A stretch of 55,649 nucleotides of DNA, taken from contig JAJZZE010000034.1 of assembly GCA_021797735.1 (NCBI GenBank), positions 1 through 55,649 on the forward strand, read 5' to 3'. The notes beneath the pieces were generated by a model. The model made no database searches, was not told where the DNA came from, and saw only the letters and a program-made list of their open reading frames with translations. The DNA comes from Thermoplasmata archaeon (lineage in GTDB: Archaea > Thermoplasmatota > Thermoplasmata > Thermoplasmatales > Thermoplasmataceae). Shown piece by piece: positions 45,634 through 55,231 of the stretch. A program made the position numbers and the translations under genes. Position 1 is the first letter of the stretch. Each line of letters begins with the position of its first letter.

Positions 45634-45785
45634 ATAATAAAAATGAGGAAATTTAATGACTCCCCAATTCACAGAGGTCGCTTTTGAACTTTCCTCCATA
45701 AATTTATACATTTTTATCTAAATCTATTAACAGGCATATAATACAACAGCAATAAAATTAAAAATAAATAAAATATATACATGAA

Positions 45786-47579
45786 ATGTTAAATTATGAT
45801 GAATGGATTATAGCAAATAGAAACGGAACATATTCTTCAAGCACAGTTTCATTTATGAATACAAGGACATATCATGGCCTGTTTGTAAAAAACATGAATG
45901 ATTCATTTGAGAGATATGTATTATTATCCAAATTATTTGAGGAAATAAGTATAAACAATGATATTTACAATCTTGATACAAATCAGTACAACGATATTTA
46001 CATTTACCCTGAAGGTTATAAATATTTAATAGACTATAATAAATTTCCAGTGCCGGAATTCAATTATAAAATAAATAACACAAAAATTAAAAAAAGAATT
46101 TTACTGGACCCGGATAATGATTTTTTAAAAATAAGATATGATTTTTCTGAAAAAATTAAGAATTTTAAATTAACACCATTAATTGCATTCAGGTCCTTTT
46201 ACGGTACAGTAAACAGTGATAATATTGAATACATTATTAATAATAGAAATAAACGCATCAATATAAATTATAATAATACAGATTTAAATATTGAATGTAA
46301 TGGTGTATTCAATCATAATCCACTATGGTATTATAATTTTACATATCCTGTTGATAAGGACCGTGGTTCAGGTTATAAAGAAAACCTATTTTCTCCAGGA
46401 AGCATTGAATTCAATAATATAGATAATCTGGAAGTAAATATATACTCTGATACAAATAATAATATTGATTTTAACTCACTGTTAAATAAATATCTAAACT
46501 TATTATCAGATATAAATTATAAAGACATCAAAAAATTGGTAAATATATCAACATATTTTTTAACAAAAAATAACATAATCGCAGGTTATTACTGGTTCGG
46601 TGCGTGGGCACGTGATACACTGATTTCCCTGCCTGGCAATGTCCTTATACCAAAAAAATATGCACTTGCAAGAAAAATTTTAGAAAATTATATCAGTTTA
46701 AATGTGCCTATGAAAACAAATTTTAATTCAAACGATGTGAGTGAGGACGTTTCATTATGGTTCATATACGCAATGAAAAAATATTATGATTATACAGAAG
46801 ACCTGGATTTTATAAAAAATAATATAAACTTCATTAAAAAAATAGTAGATTATTATTTAAATGAAAATGATTTACATAAAATCTACAATGGTTTTATTAT
46901 ATTAAAAAAAGGACATTTAACATGGATGGATGGGAAATACAAGGATATAGTTTTTACACCAAGAAATGGAGGTGCCATTGAAATAAATGCATTATGGTAC
47001 AACGCATTAATGGTAATGAGATATTTTTATGATAAATTAAATTTAACTTTTGACAGTGTATACGGCAGTACAATAAATCTACTGAAAAACAACTTTAAAA
47101 ATTATTACTCAAAAAATGGGAGATTAATGGATACGATATATCCGGATGATGCTTCATTCAGACCGAATTTTATTTTTGCCTTTTCACTGCCATTTAATAT
47201 CCTGGATAATTTTGAAGAGTATAAAGATGATGTAGATAATGAATTATTAACTGAATACGGTTTGAGGACCCTATCCCCCAAGGATAAAAATTTTAAGCCA
47301 CTGTATGTGGGAGACCAGTACAGCAGGGATTCAGCATACCATAACGGAACTATATGGCCATGGCTTGTCGGTCCGTATATAACTGCATCTGTAAGATCAG
47401 GTTACGATAAAAACAAATTATACGATTATTTTAAAAATCTATTTTCAATGGAATATGTACCAGAAGTATTTGATGGTTTAAATCCTGGAAAGCCCAGGGG
47501 TTGCATTATTCAATCATGGAGCTATGCAGAGTTAATACGATCATATTATGAGGATATAAAAAACAATATTAATTTATAA
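45786..47579 (+). CDS. Glycogen debranching enzyme (amylo-alpha-1,6-glucosidase family)
   Basis: A 597-residue GH133-type debranching enzyme. The N-terminal domain opens with DEWIIANRNGTYSSSTVSFMNTRTYHGLFV, and the C-terminal (alpha/alpha)6 domain contains YYWFGAWARDTLISLPG, the LTWMDGKYKDIVFTPRNGGAIEINALWYNAL block and NGTIWPWLVGPYI, all family marks. It removes alpha-1,6 branches from glycogen. Standing beside the synthesis genes, it gives the cell a way to mobilise the store. The start codon is ATG 45786 after AT-rich promoter-like DNA. Confidence 0.93.
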   Translation: MLNYDEWIIANRNGTYSSSTVSFMNTRTYHGLFVKNMNDSFERYVLLSKLFEEISINNDIYNLDTNQYNDIYIYPEGYKYLIDYNKFPVPEFNYKINNTKIKKRILLDPDNDFLKIRYDFSEKIKNFKLTPLIAFRSFYGTVNSDNIEYIINNRNKRININYNNTDLNIECNGVFNHNPLWYYNFTYPVDKDRGSGYKENLFSPGSIEFNNIDNLEVNIYSDTNNNIDFNSLLNKYLNLLSDINYKDIKKLVNISTYFLTKNNIIAGYYWFGAWARDTLISLPGNVLIPKKYALARKILENYISLNVPMKTNFNSNDVSEDVSLWFIYAMKKYYDYTEDLDFIKNNINFIKKIVDYYLNENDLHKIYNGFIILKKGHLTWMDGKYKDIVFTPRNGGAIEINALWYNALMVMRYFYDKLNLTFDSVYGSTINLLKNNFKNYYSKNGRLMDTIYPDDASFRPNFIFAFSLPFNILDNFEEYKDDVDNELLTEYGLRTLSPKDKNFKPLYVGDQYSRDSAYHNGTIWPWLVGPYITASVRSGYDKNKLYDYFKNLFSMEYVPEVFDGLNPGKPRGCIIQSWSYAELIRSYYEDIKNNINL

Positions 47580-47746
47580 TTTTATCACAGTGTATAGATT
47601 TACATTTTTAAATATAGAATATTTTATATATTCATTATTATAGAAACATATACAAATAAAAAAATTATTATAATTATTAACCTTATTTTAAATTGTAGTC
47701 ACGATCCAGAACTTGCCAGGCAGTTATATAAATAAAGGTGAAATAG

Positions 47747-48376
47747 ATGTATAAACAAATTAGAATAGTATTAACAATAATAATTATAATAGCGATAACC
47801 TCGTCATTAATATTTATGGGTCTATTAGAGCCAAAAGTAATATCTTTAAACAATAATCTGGTCAGAACCAGTGAGAAGGATACTAAAACAGATCTGGGTC
47901 CACTTATGTACCAGACATTTAACGTATCAGTTAATAATAGAAATTTAGAATTTGCTTTTTCTCCATTACTGAGTGCAGGTCATAATAATTCACATAATGC
48001 TATTCTTTGTGATGCAATAAATATAAGCCAACCAGGAACAATAATGGGAGTTACAAACTCATTATTCTTATTAAAAAGCAATATTAATGGAATAGGGATT
48101 ATGATAAATTCTATTAAATTTCTAAATCAAACGCACAACGTTGAATACAACAGTAGTCTGGGTTTCAGGGTGCACAATTGTGATAAGTGCTTTGTGGGTG
48201 GTGATCAGGTCACCATGTCTTATACATATAACAAAAATCCATATACCATTAATGGAAATTTAACTTATGTTCCCGTAGTTTCATTTACGTTATATAAGGA
48301 ATATTCAATTTTTTATTACAGTATCGGAGAATACCACGCAACATTAACCCATTTCCCCATAAAAATAATAACTTAA
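47747..48376 (+). CDS. Signal-anchored extracellular protein, unknown
   Basis: A 209-residue protein with one N-terminal helix (about 6-27) and an outer domain of about 175 residues, rich in Asn and Ser with glycosylation-type sites and three Cys (ILCDAIN, HNCDKC). No family recognised. General style resembles the proteins at 54629 and 55232. GGTGA lies 5 nt before ATG 47747, although no gene precedes it closely; a TTATATAAA element just before it could be the promoter. Confidence 0.6.
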   Translation: MYKQIRIVLTIIIIIAITSSLIFMGLLEPKVISLNNNLVRTSEKDTKTDLGPLMYQTFNVSVNNRNLEFAFSPLLSAGHNNSHNAILCDAINISQPGTIMGVTNSLFLLKSNINGIGIMINSIKFLNQTHNVEYNSSLGFRVHNCDKCFVGGDQVTMSYTYNKNPYTINGNLTYVPVVSFTLYKEYSIFYYSIGEYHATLTHFPIKIIT

Positions 48377-48424
48377 TATACGGATAACATACCAGATAAA
48401 ATTAGCACCAAACTTTTATAAGAA

Positions 48425-48508
48425 TGCGGAGAGAGGGATTTGAACCCTCGAATCCCTACGGAAATGGACCCTAAATCCATCGCCTTTTCCTAGCTCGGCA
48501 ATCTCCGC
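48425..48508 (-). tRNA. tRNA-Leu (anticodon UAG)
   Basis: The minus strand folds as a class II tRNA: acceptor GCGGAGA pairs with UCUCCGC, discriminator A, D arm GCCGAGCUAGG..AAAGGC, anticodon stem UGGA/UCCA with loop UUUAGGG, so anticodon UAG. A long variable arm and the T arm GAGGGUUCAAAUCCCUC follow. It reads CUA leucine codons. CCA is not encoded. Confidence 0.95.
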
Positions 48509-48581
48509 TTTACAACGTTATTGTGGAATTTTATTTATATTTATTGAAAACCTAAAAATATGTTAAAGTTATACAAAAACA

Positions 48582-49157
48582 ATGATAGATATAAACGACT
48601 CAATAATTATAATGTTAAATTATGATGATGATTTTTTTAAAAATACTTTCAGTAAAATGGAATTCTTGATGGGAATGGATTATGTAAATAATTTAATAAA
48701 AAAATTTGACCTTCCAGTACTATTTACGAAAAGAGAACTGAATTATAAAATAAAAAACAATGATATTAAGGAAGCAAGAGATAAAAAGGAAAACAAAAGA
48801 ATTGAAAACAAACCTCCAGAAACATCATACGATAAAAAATTTTTAAACCAATTTAGGGATAAAATAGAAATACAAAATCAAATAAATGTTAAAAAAGAGG
48901 ATATATTTTATGATACAGATATTGAAAATTATATAAAAAAATATCATAAAAATACAGTATTACTTGGTGGATTTTTTACAGATACCGATATATTTATAAG
49001 TTCAATAGAGGCAAGTTTAAGGGAATTTAATACAATAGTAATATCTGACATAACCTCTACATATTCAGAAAGATTATACTTTCAGAGTCTTGAAATGATA
49101 AGCCAGTTTGTTGATATCATTGATACGAGAGATTTAATGTTAATATATGATGTATAA
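48582..49157 (+). CDS. Isochorismatase-fold protein lacking the catalytic cysteine
   Basis: A 191-residue protein. The C-terminal part (about 105-185) follows the cysteine hydrolase fold: NTVLLGGFFTDTDIFISSIEASLREFNTIVISDITSTYS, equivalent to the usual GV.T..CV..TA..A...GY.V.VV.DA. The nucleophile Cys is replaced by Asp or Ile in TDTDIF, and the usual opening LLVIDMQNDF is degenerate as IIIMLNYDDDFF. The middle is highly charged and disordered-looking. A non-enzymatic binding role is probable. A clear TATA box is not evident. Confidence 0.6.
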   Translation: MIDINDSIIIMLNYDDDFFKNTFSKMEFLMGMDYVNNLIKKFDLPVLFTKRELNYKIKNNDIKEARDKKENKRIENKPPETSYDKKFLNQFRDKIEIQNQINVKKEDIFYDTDIENYIKKYHKNTVLLGGFFTDTDIFISSIEASLREFNTIVISDITSTYSERLYFQSLEMISQFVDIIDTRDLMLIYDV

Positions 49158-49280
49158 ATTTTAACCCAACGAACTGAATTTCCCACAACAGCATACCATC
49201 TTTTCATCCATAGATACCTACCTAAGTGCATTAATGTCGTTCAAAATCCTATCAATTCTTCCCTTTAGCCTTTACAGTTT

Positions 49281-49500
49281 GGTTGTGTGTATAATTTTGT
49301 GTATTTATAAACCCCCCTGTTACAGATAGAATTACCTATTAAATAACAGGAGGGAATACCTCTTCTAAAACAACAAGGAGGTAGAGAAATATGGAATATA
49401 ACAATATAAATATATCGGAATTTGAAGAAGCTATAATGAAAACGGTAAAGGAAAAGATAGAGAAACTGATAGATCCATATTTGGCTGAGAATATTGGTAT
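49281..49500 (+). mobile_element. Left-end remnant of an IS256-like insertion sequence
   Basis: GTGTGTATAATTTTGTGTAT at 49285-49304 looks like an IS256-family terminal repeat. A leader with nested inverted repeats follows (CCTGTTA at 49316-49322 against TAACAGG at 49344-49350), then GGAGGT (49377-49382) and ATG 49391. About 30 codons (ISEFEEAIMKTVKEKIEKL, LIDPYLAENIG) resemble the start of an IS256-type transposase. The frame then runs without family likeness into the upstream region of the acyl-CoA synthetase gene, so the element is truncated. Confidence 0.5.
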
Positions 49501-49592
49501 ATGGAATAGTCATTACCAGAGACACTTCACTTATTTCCAATGTATATTTAACCAGTTAAAAACATTTTTAAACTTAACCAATATCTATATCT

Positions 49593-51566
49593 ATGATAGA
49601 ACAGTTGTTTAAGCCTAAAAGCATAGCTGTTGTTGGGGCGTCATCAAATAAATTAAAGGTGGGAAACATACTTTTCAGAAATGTGATATCATCATTTAAT
49701 GGAAAAATATACGCCGTTAACGATAAAAGTGAAACAATAGAGGGTTATAACTCATACAAAAGTTTAAGGGATATAAAAGATAATATAGATCTGGTTGTTA
49801 TTGTAGTTCCGAGAGATTCTGTTGTAAATATTATGAATGATACTGCGGCAATAAAAGCAGGTGCGGCCATTATTATAACCTCGGGTTTTAAGGAAACAGA
49901 TGATCACGGTGCTGAACTGGAAAAACAGATAGTAGAAATAGCCAGGAAAAATGATATAAGGGTTCTGGGTCCGAATACAATAGGCTTAATAACACCTGAA
50001 GTTAATGCTACATTTGCATTTTCAGATGTTAAAATGGGAGATACCGCCTTAGTTGCACAGAGTGGCGGTTTAGGTGGTTATATGCTTAACTGGGCACAGG
50101 AAACAAAAATAGGCATGAGTTATTTTGTAAGCCTTGGCAATCAATCAGATGTAGATGAAACCGATGTATTTCGCTTTCTATCAAACGATATAGAAACAAG
50201 GGCAATATTTTCCTATACAGAGGGCATATCATCCGGAGAGAAATTTTTAGAGTATGTCCCTGCTGTTACAAAGAAAAAACCAATAATATTTTTAAAGGGT
50301 GGTATAAGCAATAAGGGTGCACAGGCAATAAAAACGCATACAGGCAGTGTTGCAGGCTCAATTGATATATTTAAGGCTGCTGTTAGAACCGTAGGTGGCA
50401 TATTTGTCGATAACCTGGAAGATATGCTAAATCTTGCAAAAATAATTCTATCCAGTGAAAATGTATATAATGATATATTAGTGATAACAAATTCCGGTGG
50501 TCATGGGGTTTTAACAACGGATTCAATAGATGTAAACAATTTAAATGAAATAGAAATACCGGACAGGTTAAAAAATGACCTGATAAAGGTAATACCACCA
50601 CAGAGCAAGCCAAGAAATCCTATAGATTTATCAGGTGATGCGGATTACAATAGGTATAATAATGCGCTTGGGGTTGTTCAAAATCTTGACTGTACAAAAG
50701 TTGTTATAGTTCAATCCTTACCGATGATTACATGTTCGGATGTTGCAAGGGCAATAATGAACTATAAGGGTAAAAGCGTTGTTGGAGTCACAATGGGGCT
50801 GGATCAGGATGCGGCATCAAAACTTCTCGATTCTGTTTCAATACCCTCATTTGAATTTCCAGAGGATGCAATAAAAGCTATAAAATACATGGCAAATAGA
50901 CCAAACCCAACAAAAAAATTGAGAATACCAGAACCCATAAAAGAGGCATCAGTTTTAATTAAAAATAAAACATCATTAAAGGATTTTGAAGCGATGAAAC
51001 TAATGGAAATCTACGGTATCAGAACACCGGAATACGGTGTGGCAGAAGATTTAGAAACAGCCAAAAAAGAGGCGGATAGAATAGGTTACCCGCTTGTAAT
51101 GAAAATATCACCTGATGAGCCATTGCATAAAACCGATATTAATGGGGTTCTGATGAACTTAGAAAGGGAGGATATAGAAGAGGCATTTAAAAAATTAAAC
51201 TACAAAAGGGTAATTTTACAGGAGCAGATGCCGGGTGTGGAAATATTCATAGGTGGTATAAAGGACCCGGTATTTGGGCCAGCAATAGTTGCGGGCATTG
51301 GTGGCATATACATGGAAGTTTTAAAGAGTTTAAGTTATTCTCTATGCCCGGTTTCAGAAGAGGAAGCATATAATATGATTAAGGAAAGCAAAATATATAA
51401 TATATTAACCGCACGTAACAGGAATTATGATATTAATAGTGTTGTAAGGGCTATAACAAAAGTATCAAACATGTTAATAGACCTTGATATAAAGGAAATG
51501 GATATAAATCCCTTAATGGTCAATGATAAGGGATCCTTTGCTGTTGATGTTAGAATAATCCTGTAA
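49593..51566 (+). CDS. Acetate-CoA ligase (ADP-forming), fused alpha-beta
   Basis: A 657-residue ADP-forming acyl-CoA synthetase that converts acetyl-CoA, ADP and phosphate to acetate, CoA and ATP, a main ATP source in sugar or peptide fermentation by archaea. Residues about 1-430 form the CoA-binding and ligase alpha part (FKPKSIAVVGASSN, ILGPNTIG-like VLGPNTIGLI, AQSGGLGGYM and the phosphorylated His249 in KTHTGSVAGS). Residues about 440-657 form the ATP-grasp beta part (GYPLVMKISPDEPLHKTDINGV, EQMPGVEIFIGG, VAGIGGIYMEV). Fusion in this order is common in Thermoplasmatales. TTTTTAAACTTA before the ATG is its promoter. Confidence 0.94.
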   Translation: MIEQLFKPKSIAVVGASSNKLKVGNILFRNVISSFNGKIYAVNDKSETIEGYNSYKSLRDIKDNIDLVVIVVPRDSVVNIMNDTAAIKAGAAIIITSGFKETDDHGAELEKQIVEIARKNDIRVLGPNTIGLITPEVNATFAFSDVKMGDTALVAQSGGLGGYMLNWAQETKIGMSYFVSLGNQSDVDETDVFRFLSNDIETRAIFSYTEGISSGEKFLEYVPAVTKKKPIIFLKGGISNKGAQAIKTHTGSVAGSIDIFKAAVRTVGGIFVDNLEDMLNLAKIILSSENVYNDILVITNSGGHGVLTTDSIDVNNLNEIEIPDRLKNDLIKVIPPQSKPRNPIDLSGDADYNRYNNALGVVQNLDCTKVVIVQSLPMITCSDVARAIMNYKGKSVVGVTMGLDQDAASKLLDSVSIPSFEFPEDAIKAIKYMANRPNPTKKLRIPEPIKEASVLIKNKTSLKDFEAMKLMEIYGIRTPEYGVAEDLETAKKEADRIGYPLVMKISPDEPLHKTDINGVLMNLEREDIEEAFKKLNYKRVILQEQMPGVEIFIGGIKDPVFGPAIVAGIGGIYMEVLKSLSYSLCPVSEEEAYNMIKESKIYNILTARNRNYDINSVVRAITKVSNMLIDLDIKEMDINPLMVNDKGSFAVDVRIIL

Positions 51567-51593
51567 TAAATAGCATGGTAATGCCTTTAATAA

Positions 51594-52373
51594 TCATTCG
51601 TCCTTGTACATGGTATCCGTATCTTCTCCACCGGTGAAATAGTTGGACATATCTGTATATATATCCTCAAAACCGAACATATCCTTTGATGATATGGGGA
51701 ATATTTTATTTATTATATCTGAATCTTTCAGTGACCTAATTATATTCAGGAAATAATCCTTTATCATGTCCTCTTTCTCGTCCCTGAATTCATCATATAA
51801 AATGTCTGGATCATCCTCCCACACGGATATTTCTTTAACCTTATCTGAACCTATTAAATCTATTTTATTTAATATAAACATCATCGGTATATAAAATCTT
51901 GAATACACAGAACCAAACAGCATCTTTTCCGAAATAAATCCAGAAGGCGTCTGTGAAATTATTGCATCGGCAACAAATGCAAGCATGGCCTTCTGACCTG
52001 CCAGTGCCCTTACAAGCATTGTACTTCCCGGTCTGAAACTGAATAATTCTATCTGTCCAGGAGTATCAAATATTACATAATAATCTGTATATAATTCCAG
52101 TTTACTTTTTATTTTATCGACATTATCCAGTAACAGGTCGGCTGCTACTATCTGTGCACCATTCGGTCCGAGGGAATAGTCACTCATAATAGTACTCAAT
52201 GAAATAAATTCTCTGATATCTATATCCGCCTCATAGGGCAAAAATTCTGCACCCGGATCCAGATTAACTATTATGGCATCATAGTCATTCCTTATTAACC
52301 AATCCTTATATGCACCGCAAAAAGTAGATTTGCCTGTTCCCGCAGGTCCTGTAACAAATAATGATCCTATCAT
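51594..52373 (-). CDS. GPN-loop GTPase
   Basis: A 259-residue GPN-loop GTPase. P-loop GPAGTGKST at about 9-17, NLDPGAEFLPYEADIDIRE, the family signature GPNGA at about 73-77, switch DTPGQIELFSF, and the base motif LNKIDLIG. Archaea usually have one such dimeric GTPase; eukaryotic relatives assemble RNA polymerase II. A role in protein-complex assembly is likely. The acidic C-terminal tail (GGEDTDTMYKDE) is usual. No partner gene is nearby. Confidence 0.95.
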   Translation of the reverse strand: MIGSLFVTGPAGTGKSTFCGAYKDWLIRNDYDAIIVNLDPGAEFLPYEADIDIREFISLSTIMSDYSLGPNGAQIVAADLLLDNVDKIKSKLELYTDYYVIFDTPGQIELFSFRPGSTMLVRALAGQKAMLAFVADAIISQTPSGFISEKMLFGSVYSRFYIPMMFILNKIDLIGSDKVKEISVWEDDPDILYDEFRDEKEDMIKDYFLNIIRSLKDSDIINKIFPISSKDMFGFEDIYTDMSNYFTGGEDTDTMYKDE

Positions 52374-53108
52374 ATATCATATATTGCTTGTTTTTATTTA
52401 AATAAAGTGTAGACCCGGTTAAAATTTACCAGTGTAATATTCCACAGGTATTTCGGAACCTCTCTCTTTTTACTCAACCACCCATAAAATTTCTTTAACC
52501 TAGTTTTTTGTTAAAAAATGATGGAACTGTTTTTAATTTTCCTTAATTTTTTATTTATTTTTTATACATGCAGCTATTGTACCCCCTTTTCTATGGAAAC
52601 AAGTGTAAATAGATTGCAATCTAAACACAGGGCTACCATTAAAGATCCTCTTTATGACAGGGTTATGACAGGGTATGGTTTCTCACCGGGTGACTGAAAT
52701 ATTTATAACATTCCGGGACAGTTTAGAAAAATAATTAAAGAGTACCCGGATCAATTGTCTTAACTATGGTAGAAAGGGGAGTATATACCCCGAATTCAGT
52801 AAATGAAAAATAGGTGAGAATTATGAACTGCAACAGATAATCATTCAGACTGTGTGCAGCACTGATTACAGTGATGAGATACTTTCGTAGATGAAATCAT
52901 GGTAATGAAGCATACAGATCCACAATATACAATAAAAAATGATAAGTACAGTATTTGATAAAGCTATATGGAAAACTATTCTTATTCGGATAACTCTTTA
53001 TAGTCCGACGAAACACCGGGTATAAGCAGAAATTTGGCATAATTTCCTACACCTGTGAAGGGCGGACATTATAAAAACATTTTTATATAGTCATATGTTA
53101 AACTTTCT
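52374..53108. pseudogene. Long gene-free stretch with decayed coding fragments
   Basis: 735 bp with no intact gene. On the minus strand 52394-52510 is an open C-terminal-like piece without a start (FYGWLSKKREVPKYLWNI). On the plus strand, from about 52595, METSVNRLQSKHRATIKDPL runs to a stop, and about 52770-52890 reads GENYELQQIIIQTVCSTDYS between stops. Fragments in changing frames suggest one or two degraded genes, perhaps transposases; I cannot name a family. Near 53078-53087 TTTTTATATA is the promoter of the next gene. Confidence 0.45.
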
Positions 53109-54623
53109 GTGAATAAAAGGAAGATAACAGGTGTAATAATGGTATCAATTTTTATGGCAACTGCATTTGTTCCCCTGGCTGATAATTTAAATAATTTAAA
53201 TAATTCAAACAATTCATTATATATTCCGGCTATAAGCAGTAAACTACACCATAAAACATCCATATTTAATATAAAACCCTCAGGCATGGCATATAATTCT
53301 AATAACAACGGTGTGGTATTTTCAGGAAATGATCCATATATAAAGTTAAATAACCAGTATTACCCATCACAGTGGTCAGTACTGAATAAAAACTCCAATA
53401 GGGAGAGATTAAACACACTGAACAGCAGGAGCATAAATAACAGGGTACAGAACTCTGCTGTTGAAACACTCAAAAATAATAATATCAGTGTGGCATACAT
53501 ATATTCATTTTATGGCAGTGGTGTCCATGCAAGTGTTGCAATAAAGAATTTAAATAATTCAACAGCAAATTATACAGTGCAGTTGAATGTAATACTGCCA
53601 TCTAATAATGTTATGGAAATATCAAACAATCATAGCATAAATAAACATTTCAACTACATCAATGGAATGAATGTTATGAATATAAAAAGGACATACAACC
53701 CATTACTATTTGGCAATGTCATGGTAAACCCATTGAACTCAATACCATCATCAACAGTGATAGTAAAGGACAGCAACTATGCAGTTTTAAACATGCAGTA
53801 CCACATAACCCTGACGAAGAATGAAACGTATACAATAGACCCTGCAATAACAGATTCATCAGGTGCATCAAACTGTGCTACACATGGCAATATTACATCC
53901 GGTTTAAGTACAGGTGGGTGTGTATTCAATTCAAATGGTGCTAAGGTTGGTGTTATAACTGAAACTGCACAGACAGGATCTCTTGTACGCCCAGCTTCGG
54001 GGCCTATTTGCCTCCATATTGATTCAACCTTCAGTCCCACATCATCGTCATATAATGTTAACTGTATAGAACAGAAAATAGTAGATAATAATGGGGGCAG
54101 TGGAAATTTTGTAGAACACACTTATAAGAGTTTTCTGCAGGACCATCAGGAAAGAACCTCTGCAACAATGCAGAAAGATATAAATGCAGCATTCTATTTC
54201 CTTAATATAATATTAGCAGTTGTTGGTGTATCAGTACCGAATCCATCATCGTTATTCTCTGCAAGCAATGACGTATCTGCCGGGACAGTTACCAACGGCT
54301 TTGAAATAACAGCAAACGCAGGCGTAACAACATCACCAAAAGCCGGTGCTTATTGGAATTCTATACAGTACGAATACTGGACACACGCGTGGGGCATCAT
54401 TCCGGTATGCCACATTAAAAATGCTCATGAATTTGGTGACTGTATAGACATGCATTTTCAGTGTAATTACGGCACATATGCTCACCCATACTGGAATTAC
54501 ATAACGTATACAAGTACATTTAAGATTGTTAATAATTACCAGAAACCTGTTGAAAATGAAAACGGTCAATATGAAACTCAGATAAGTGAGACATTTAAAC
54601 TGGGGCAGTATTCAGAAGTGTGA
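53109..54623 (+). CDS. Large secreted protein, unknown
   Basis: A 504-residue exported protein that I cannot place in a family. GTG 53109 lies about 25 bp after a TTTTTATATA box. A signal peptide (MNKRKITGVIMVSIFMATAFVPLADN) is followed by an Asn/Ser-rich region. A middle domain has a beta-sandwich rhythm and paired cysteines (SNCATHG, GGCVF, GPICLH, VNCIE). A hydrophobic stretch follows (AAFYFLNIILAVVGVSVP, about 358-375), then a Cys/His/Trp-rich end (VCHIKNAHEFGDCIDMHFQC). The layout, with a hydrophobic insert and aromatic tail, recalls the secreted proteins at 6796 and 44335. Confidence 0.65.
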   Translation: MNKRKITGVIMVSIFMATAFVPLADNLNNLNNSNNSLYIPAISSKLHHKTSIFNIKPSGMAYNSNNNGVVFSGNDPYIKLNNQYYPSQWSVLNKNSNRERLNTLNSRSINNRVQNSAVETLKNNNISVAYIYSFYGSGVHASVAIKNLNNSTANYTVQLNVILPSNNVMEISNNHSINKHFNYINGMNVMNIKRTYNPLLFGNVMVNPLNSIPSSTVIVKDSNYAVLNMQYHITLTKNETYTIDPAITDSSGASNCATHGNITSGLSTGGCVFNSNGAKVGVITETAQTGSLVRPASGPICLHIDSTFSPTSSSYNVNCIEQKIVDNNGGSGNFVEHTYKSFLQDHQERTSATMQKDINAAFYFLNIILAVVGVSVPNPSSLFSASNDVSAGTVTNGFEITANAGVTTSPKAGAYWNSIQYEYWTHAWGIIPVCHIKNAHEFGDCIDMHFQCNYGTYAHPYWNYITYTSTFKIVNNYQKPVENENGQYETQISETFKLGQYSEV

Positions 54624-54628
54624 TTACT

Positions 54629-55213
54629 ATGAAAAAATCAATAATTAAATATTTAGTAATATTCGTTATACTCATCATTATAATCTCATTTACAGGTTAT
54701 AATTTAGATACAGAACCACATAACATCAATACAATAAACCATAGTCAGTTCAAAAGTACCATAAAGAATCAAAGTGTTTCCGTAGGGGTTTCCGTATTAA
54801 AATATGTTAATTTGACATATGGCAATTCAAAAGCCGAATATGTTGTAGATTTCCATTATATTGCACAAGTGTATAATGCAGGTACTTTCTTTTATACAGA
54901 AATAAACGTATATAAATTAGGTCAAAAACTAAATTCTCCAATAACAGGAATATCACTTGAAATAAAAAATATTAAACTTGAAAATCGTTCTTCTCATTCT
55001 TCGCTTTTAGTAGGTAATCATCACCTCAAAACATATATATGTAACAACACCATAGAAAAATCTATACAGTCCGGTTTTTCTACAGCAGGTAATAAGTCAA
55101 TATCTGTTTCATTCAGTATAATACCGGTATATAATATGTATATATACCACTTTGATGGGAAAGAACAGTACTTTCATTATAATTATACCCTGAAGGCTAT
55201 CAGCCAAACTTAA
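54629..55213 (+). CDS. Signal-anchored extracellular protein, tandem copy 1
   Basis: A 194-residue protein with an N-terminal anchor helix (IIKYLVIFVILIIIISF) and an outer domain with glycosylation-type sites and one Cys. No family recognised. ATG 54629 is chosen because GTGAT (54620-54624) is a Shine-Dalgarno-like motif 4 nt before it. The upstream gene ends at 54623, so they are co-transcribed. The first 120 bp are almost identical to the next gene. Confidence 0.65.
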   Translation: MKKSIIKYLVIFVILIIIISFTGYNLDTEPHNINTINHSQFKSTIKNQSVSVGVSVLKYVNLTYGNSKAEYVVDFHYIAQVYNAGTFFYTEINVYKLGQKLNSPITGISLEIKNIKLENRSSHSSLLVGNHHLKTYICNNTIEKSIQSGFSTAGNKSISVSFSIIPVYNMYIYHFDGKEQYFHYNYTLKAISQT

Positions 55214-55231
55214 TTTAAATAAGTGATTATT

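Noticed and set aside
49171-49260. Minus-strand piece reading RIDRILNDINALR then stop then MDEKMVCCCGKF
   Set aside because: Protein-like but too short and interrupted to call; it may be another relic.
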